A stretch of DNA of 7,748 nt. It comes from an uncultured Desulfobacterales bacterium (lineage in GTDB: Bacteria; Desulfobacterota; Desulfobacteria; Desulfobacterales; JAFDCJ01). Both the position numbers and the translations under genes were made by a program. This document shows positions 4,872 through 7,748 of this stretch, piece by piece. Every line of letters starts with the position of its first letter. The stretch's first letter is position 1. The notes below the pieces were generated by a model. That model had not been told where the DNA came from, searched no databases, and saw only the letters and a program-made list of their open reading frames with translations. The stretch lies in contig CALZJV010000570.1 of NCBI GenBank assembly GCA_945787595.1, positions 1-7,748 on the forward strand, written 5' to 3'.

Positions 4872-6902
4872 CTATGCAGTTTCGAGTTCACGGCGGGCGG
4901 CCATATCCACCAGAATTCTATCTCTGGCCTTGTCGATACCGAGTGCCTGACGTTTTTTATCAATATGCGCAATCATTTTATGGGCATGTTTGATGGGATC
5001 GACTTCCAGGTCCCACATGCCGCCGTAAAGTTTTTCGAATTCCTCGAATATGTAATTCTGAAATACGGGAGCGCCGCTTACCGGCAGGGTGACGCCAAAA
5101 ACGGTGTAAACACCCGAGGCCACAAAATAATGGCCGATGCTGATGGCTTTTTCACTCATCCACTCCGGTGCACTCCCAGCCGCCGGCAGATCACTGATAT
5201 CTTCGCCCAGACCGCCGGCTTTAACCACCTCTGCGGCTGCCAGCAGAATCCGACTGTTGTCCACACAGGAGCCCAGGTGCAGGACGGGCGGAATTCCGAC
5301 AGTTTCACAGACTTCGGCCAAACCCGGGCCGCAGAAAACCTTGGCGGATTCCGGTGTCAACAGGCCTTCCATGGCACAGGCTATTGCGTTGCACCCGGTC
5401 GTTAAGACAATCACATCATTTTTTATCAGCTCTTTGACAATCTGAATATGTCCTTCATTGTGTCGGGTCCTGACATTGTTGCACCCAACAACCCCTCCGA
5501 TGCCCCGAATTCTGCCGTTGATAATATTGTCGTTTAAGGTGTAGTAGGAGCCGCGAAAGGTGCCGCCCAGGTGATACTCAATGGATTCCACCCCAAAACC
5601 TGCGACGATCGGGGATTTCTGTTTGGGAATCATCACCTCCGACCTTCTGTTTTGGAAATTATCAATCGCCAGTTTGACAATTCTTTTGGCATCTTCCAGC
5701 GCATGATGCTCCTCAAATTCAATGTGAAGAACATTCTCCTGTTCCATCCGGGCAATGGGGTGGGTGGTGATCAATTTGGTGTGGAAGCATTTGGCTACAT
5801 TGGCCAGATTCTGAAATATGCACTGAATATCGACCACCATGGCATCACAGGCACCGGTGATAATGGCAAGCTCCTGCTGTAGAAACGTACCGCACAAAGG
5901 CACACCGTGACGCTGCAGCATTTCATTGGCAGTACAGCAAATACCGGAGAGCTGAATGCCTTTGGCTCCTTTGGACTTAGCATAATCGTCCATTTCCTTG
6001 GTCTGGGCGACCGCGACGATCATTTCGGAAAGCACCGGTTCATGCCCGTGGATCACAATGTTGACCATGTCTTCTTTCATAACACCAAGGTTGGCTTCTG
6101 AGGCAAGCGGGTAAGGGGTTCCAAAAAGGATATCTTGAAGTTCGGTGGCCAGCATGGAACCGCCCCAGCCATCGGCGATGGCTGCGCGAGTGCCCTGCTT
6201 CATCAAATTTTTATAATCCTGGTCCACACCAATGTGGGTTCTGTGCATGATTTCGACAATTTCTCGGTCGATATTGCGCGGCACCACCCCCCGCTTTTTC
6301 CAAAGCTCATAGCGAGGCCCAGGCGCTCGTTTGGCAAAAAGAAGTTCGCCCTCGGCCTTGCCCCATTCATTTAAGGCCTTTTCACCAACTTCTACGGCAA
6401 TCTCGTCAAGATCTCGATCGAGCTCCTGTCCGTCAACTTCCACCGTTGTATCGACTCCCAACCATTGAGCAACTTCCACTAGCTTGCGAGTATCTTTAAT
6501 CTTATAGGCATCGGTTTCTTTCCTGGCAGCCGACATAAATACTTCGGCGACCGACCGACCGTGATCGGAATGGGCGGCAGCGCCACCGGCGATCATTCGG
6601 ATAAAATTACGGGCCGCAATAGTATTCGGCGTTGCCCCGCAGATTCCTTTACGGGTATCCTCCCCTTCGATTCCGCCTTTCGGAAGGGGCAGCCTACAGG
6701 GGCCCATGCCGCAGTTTTTGCAGCAAATACCCTGAGTTCCGATGTTACAGGGTTTCATCGTAACTGCCCGATCAAATGCCGTCTCAATTCCCAGCTCATG
6801 GGCCCGTTCAATCATCTGCCGGCTGGCCGGATCAATGGTAGCCGCCACCGGATCAGCCAATTTCTTGGTCTTGGTCTCCTTGTTTTCTTTTTCTGCTGCC
6901 AT
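4872..6902 (-). CDS. cooS: Anaerobic nickel-iron carbon monoxide dehydrogenase catalytic subunit
   Basis: CooS interconverts CO and CO2 as a cytoplasmic homodimer. At 676 aa it is slightly longer than the usual 620-660. D-cluster cysteines C52 and C60 and B-cluster C61, C64, C69 and C88 are in 'CNIGTQGICCKNCGMGPCR' and 'GICGA'. C-cluster (Ni-4Fe-4S) ligands are all visible: H285/H287 (HGHEP), C322/C323 (GICCTANE), C361 (DIQC), C474 (GCNN), C504 (TGCN) and C546 (GSCVDNSR). The catalytic base region H111-S-D-H114 and the lysine in SEKAISIG (K585) are also present, so it should be active. The gap between C504 and C546 is 42 residues against about 50 in the well-studied CODH-II. The start is set by AGGAGG (6908-6913), 5 nt upstream. 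No cooF, cooC or acs gene is in the window, so the electron acceptor and the nickel-insertion factor must be elsewhere. Confidence 0.97.
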   Translation of the reverse strand: MAAEKENKETKTKKLADPVAATIDPASRQMIERAHELGIETAFDRAVTMKPCNIGTQGICCKNCGMGPCRLPLPKGGIEGEDTRKGICGATPNTIAARNFIRMIAGGAAAHSDHGRSVAEVFMSAARKETDAYKIKDTRKLVEVAQWLGVDTTVEVDGQELDRDLDEIAVEVGEKALNEWGKAEGELLFAKRAPGPRYELWKKRGVVPRNIDREIVEIMHRTHIGVDQDYKNLMKQGTRAAIADGWGGSMLATELQDILFGTPYPLASEANLGVMKEDMVNIVIHGHEPVLSEMIVAVAQTKEMDDYAKSKGAKGIQLSGICCTANEMLQRHGVPLCGTFLQQELAIITGACDAMVVDIQCIFQNLANVAKCFHTKLITTHPIARMEQENVLHIEFEEHHALEDAKRIVKLAIDNFQNRRSEVMIPKQKSPIVAGFGVESIEYHLGGTFRGSYYTLNDNIINGRIRGIGGVVGCNNVRTRHNEGHIQIVKELIKNDVIVLTTGCNAIACAMEGLLTPESAKVFCGPGLAEVCETVGIPPVLHLGSCVDNSRILLAAAEVVKAGGLGEDISDLPAAGSAPEWMSEKAISIGHYFVASGVYTVFGVTLPVSGAPVFQNYIFEEFEKLYGGMWDLEVDPIKHAHKMIAHIDKKRQALGIDKARDRILVDMAARRELETA

Positions 6903-6997
6903 TGTGTCCTCCTGTAATTTTGGGTTATTTGAACGAATATTAAATTTTTAGGATGAAAAGCAGAAAATTTTGAACTCGAAGGCAATAGCCGGGACTT

Positions 6998-7017
6998 CTG
7001 AGAAAGACTTTTCTCAG
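6998..7017 (-). promoter_or_regulatory. Perfect stem-loop in the cooS leader
   Basis: CTGAGAAA (6998-7005) and TTTCTCAG (7010-7017) form a perfect 8-bp stem with a 4-nt loop, about 95 bp before the cooS ATG. If transcription starts at the sigma-54-like site near 7046, the hairpin lies in the mRNA leader. No T-run follows on either strand. It could instead be an operator dyad. Confidence 0.45.
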
Positions 7018-7056
7018 CGGACCTTACCGTGAGTAAACCGCTATAATCGAGGATAT

Positions 7057-7072
7057 AGCATGATTTATGCCA
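7057..7072 (-). promoter_or_regulatory. Candidate sigma-54 (-24/-12) promoter for cooS
   Basis: The minus strand reads TGGCATAAATCATGCT. Against the consensus TGGCAC-N5-TTGC it keeps GG at -24, GC at -12 and the exact spacing between them, with two mismatches (C to T, T to A). Expected start of transcription is near 7046, giving a leader of about 144 nt to the cooS ATG. An AT-rich tract (about 7087-7104) lies just upstream. No good sigma-70 promoter with normal spacing is seen closer to cooS. Confidence 0.45.
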
Positions 7073-7161
7073 CTATCCAGTCAAGCAATATTTTTATATA
7101 AATTCAGCTGGTTATTAAAGTTTATCAGAAAGAGTGCTATGGCGGTGAATAAGAATTTAGA

Positions 7162-7196
7162 AAAATTTCGAAACTTCTTTTCGCAAAATTTCGAAA
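7162..7196. promoter_or_regulatory. Paired TTTCGAAA dyads, candidate activator binding site
   Basis: AAAATTTCGAAA occurs exactly twice (7162-7173 and 7185-7196), each containing the 8-bp palindrome TTTCGAAA, with centres 23 bp apart, about two helical turns. They lie about 120-150 bp upstream of the predicted sigma-54 start, where enhancer-binding activators usually bind. Between them is TTTTCGCAAAAT (7178-7189), repeated at 7350-7361. Confidence 0.45.
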
Positions 7197-7349
7197 TCTC
7201 CCGGAAATCGGCTCGATAACGGCTTGGGAGACAAGGATGGACTAACCGGGATCCAGAGTAACAACAAAGTATCTTCTAAACCAGATGCATCAGAAAGTTT
7301 TATAAGACAATAAAATCCCAAATTTTCATGATTTTCACTAGGCAGGCAA

Positions 7350-7371
7350 TTTTCGCAAAATCAATCAATTG
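7350..7371. promoter_or_regulatory. Second TTTTCGCAAAAT copy overlapping an IHF-like site
   Basis: TTTTCGCAAAAT (7350-7361) is an exact copy of 7178-7189 and nearly palindromic. AATCAATCAATTG (7359-7371) fits the IHF consensus WATCAA-N4-TTR at every position. The site is about 310 bp upstream of the predicted cooS start, and such AT-rich matches can arise by chance, so the regulatory role is a guess. Confidence 0.25.
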
Positions 7372-7419
7372 CTTGTTTAAATGACGGAGCCCTGGTCGGA
7401 AAATATTCTCTATTGACAG

Positions 7420-7748
7420 TCCCTAAAAAACACTGTTATTCGGCCATAACTTAAGGGCTTTGCGCCAATTGGATTGATGGAATGCCGAAGATGCGCCTTT
7501 GGAGGATTGGAATACTGGAATGCGTAAGATTTGTTCCCAAGAGATCCTTTTAACTACCCCCAGGGGAGATGTGCGAATTTGTTCCTTTTGCAGACCGCAG
7601 GAAATTCGCAAATGCATCTTTGATCGCCAGTTTGCATTCCACGCGCATTGTAAAGATCCGGGTCCAGAGGGCCCGGCTTTGGTCCACCCCTGAGGGGTGA
7701 TATGGGTGATTACATTTGCCAGCAGTGTTCAGGTGTCGGGTGTCAGGT
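7420..7748. repeat. Repeat- and hairpin-rich non-coding stretch
   Basis: No convincing gene. It contains imperfect GGATTG/GGAATG repeats (7471-7484 and 7504-7522), then three inverted repeats in series: TGCGAATTT (7572-7580) with AAATTCGCA (7602-7610); CCGGGTCC (7658-7665) with GGGCCCGG (7669-7676) around a 3-nt loop, one wobble pair; and CACCCC (7685-7690) with GGGGTG (7694-7699) around TGA. It ends in GTGTTCAGGTGTCGGGTGTC and following bases, a GTGTC-type short tandem repeat running off the window. Either repeat debris or a structured RNA. Confidence 0.45.

Noticed and set aside
4860..5405. Long plus-strand frame opposite the 3' end of cooS
   Set aside because: It is antisense to a gene with full family conservation and shows no independent motif or ribosome-binding site.
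7413..7439. TTGACA followed by TGTTAT as a plus-strand sigma-70 promoter
   Set aside because: The spacer is only 15 bp and no credible gene follows on the plus strand.
7499..7693. Plus-strand open frame of 64 codons with several cysteines
   Set aside because: It begins inside GGAATACTGGAATG-type repeat sequence, has no ribosome-binding site at proper distance that is convincing, overlaps an opposite frame, and spans two hairpins. More likely spurious.
1..7748. tRNA, rRNA or transposase genes
   Set aside because: I saw no tRNA-like T-arm or cloverleaf, no rRNA-like conserved sequence, and no transposase or integrase motif in any substantial frame.

Overview
The window most likely comes from an anaerobic bacterium, probably a deltaproteobacterial (Desulfobacterota) sulfate reducer or syntroph. 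The support is a nickel-iron CO dehydrogenase of the anaerobic CooS type, a short CstA transporter, a lone PAS protein with a cysteine-rich loop, a sigma-54-like promoter and several degenerate inverted or periodic intergenic repeats. The placement rests on family knowledge and style; there is no rRNA or other phylogenetic marker here. All seven convincing genes lie on the minus strand, so transcription runs from high to low coordinates.

Right part (6903-7748): about 850 bp with no credible gene. Its cooS-proximal half is AT-rich and looks like a control region: a -24/-12 (sigma-54) promoter match at 7057-7072, a perfect stem-loop in the deduced leader (6998-7017), and a pair of TTTCGAAA dyads at 7166-7196, the usual distance for an enhancer-binding activator. 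Its distal half (7420-7748) holds imperfect direct repeats and three consecutive inverted repeats.

Middle (2961-6902): cooS (676 aa, all B-, C- and D-cluster ligands visible) followed by cstA (570 aa, all signature motifs). They are separated by 198 bp carrying a 101-bp inverted-repeat element. The two genes are relatively GC-rich. No cooF, cooC, acs genes or hydrogenase genes are present in the window, so the electron partner of the CODH is not visible.

Left (1-2738): an AT-rich, closely packed block of five genes in transcription order: a four-helix membrane protein (143 aa), a small hydrophobic-core protein (96 aa), an ArsA/Get3-family ATPase with no cysteine at all, a lone PAS sensor (151 or 158 aa), and a metallopeptidase-like protein whose HExxH motif reads C-E-I-A-H, cut by the window edge. 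The ATPase, PAS and peptidase-like genes are separated by at most 17 bp. A mosaic of two repeat-like segments sits between the 96-aa gene and the ATPase gene and appears to supply the ATPase gene's ribosome-binding site.

Working picture: cooS is probably under nitrogen-type (sigma-54) regulated transcription; cstA may bring in pyruvate or peptides. The five-gene block looks like a membrane-associated ATPase module of unknown purpose with a small-molecule or redox sensor attached. This block is the least understood part of the window. Whether it is functionally tied to CO metabolism is inference from proximity only.
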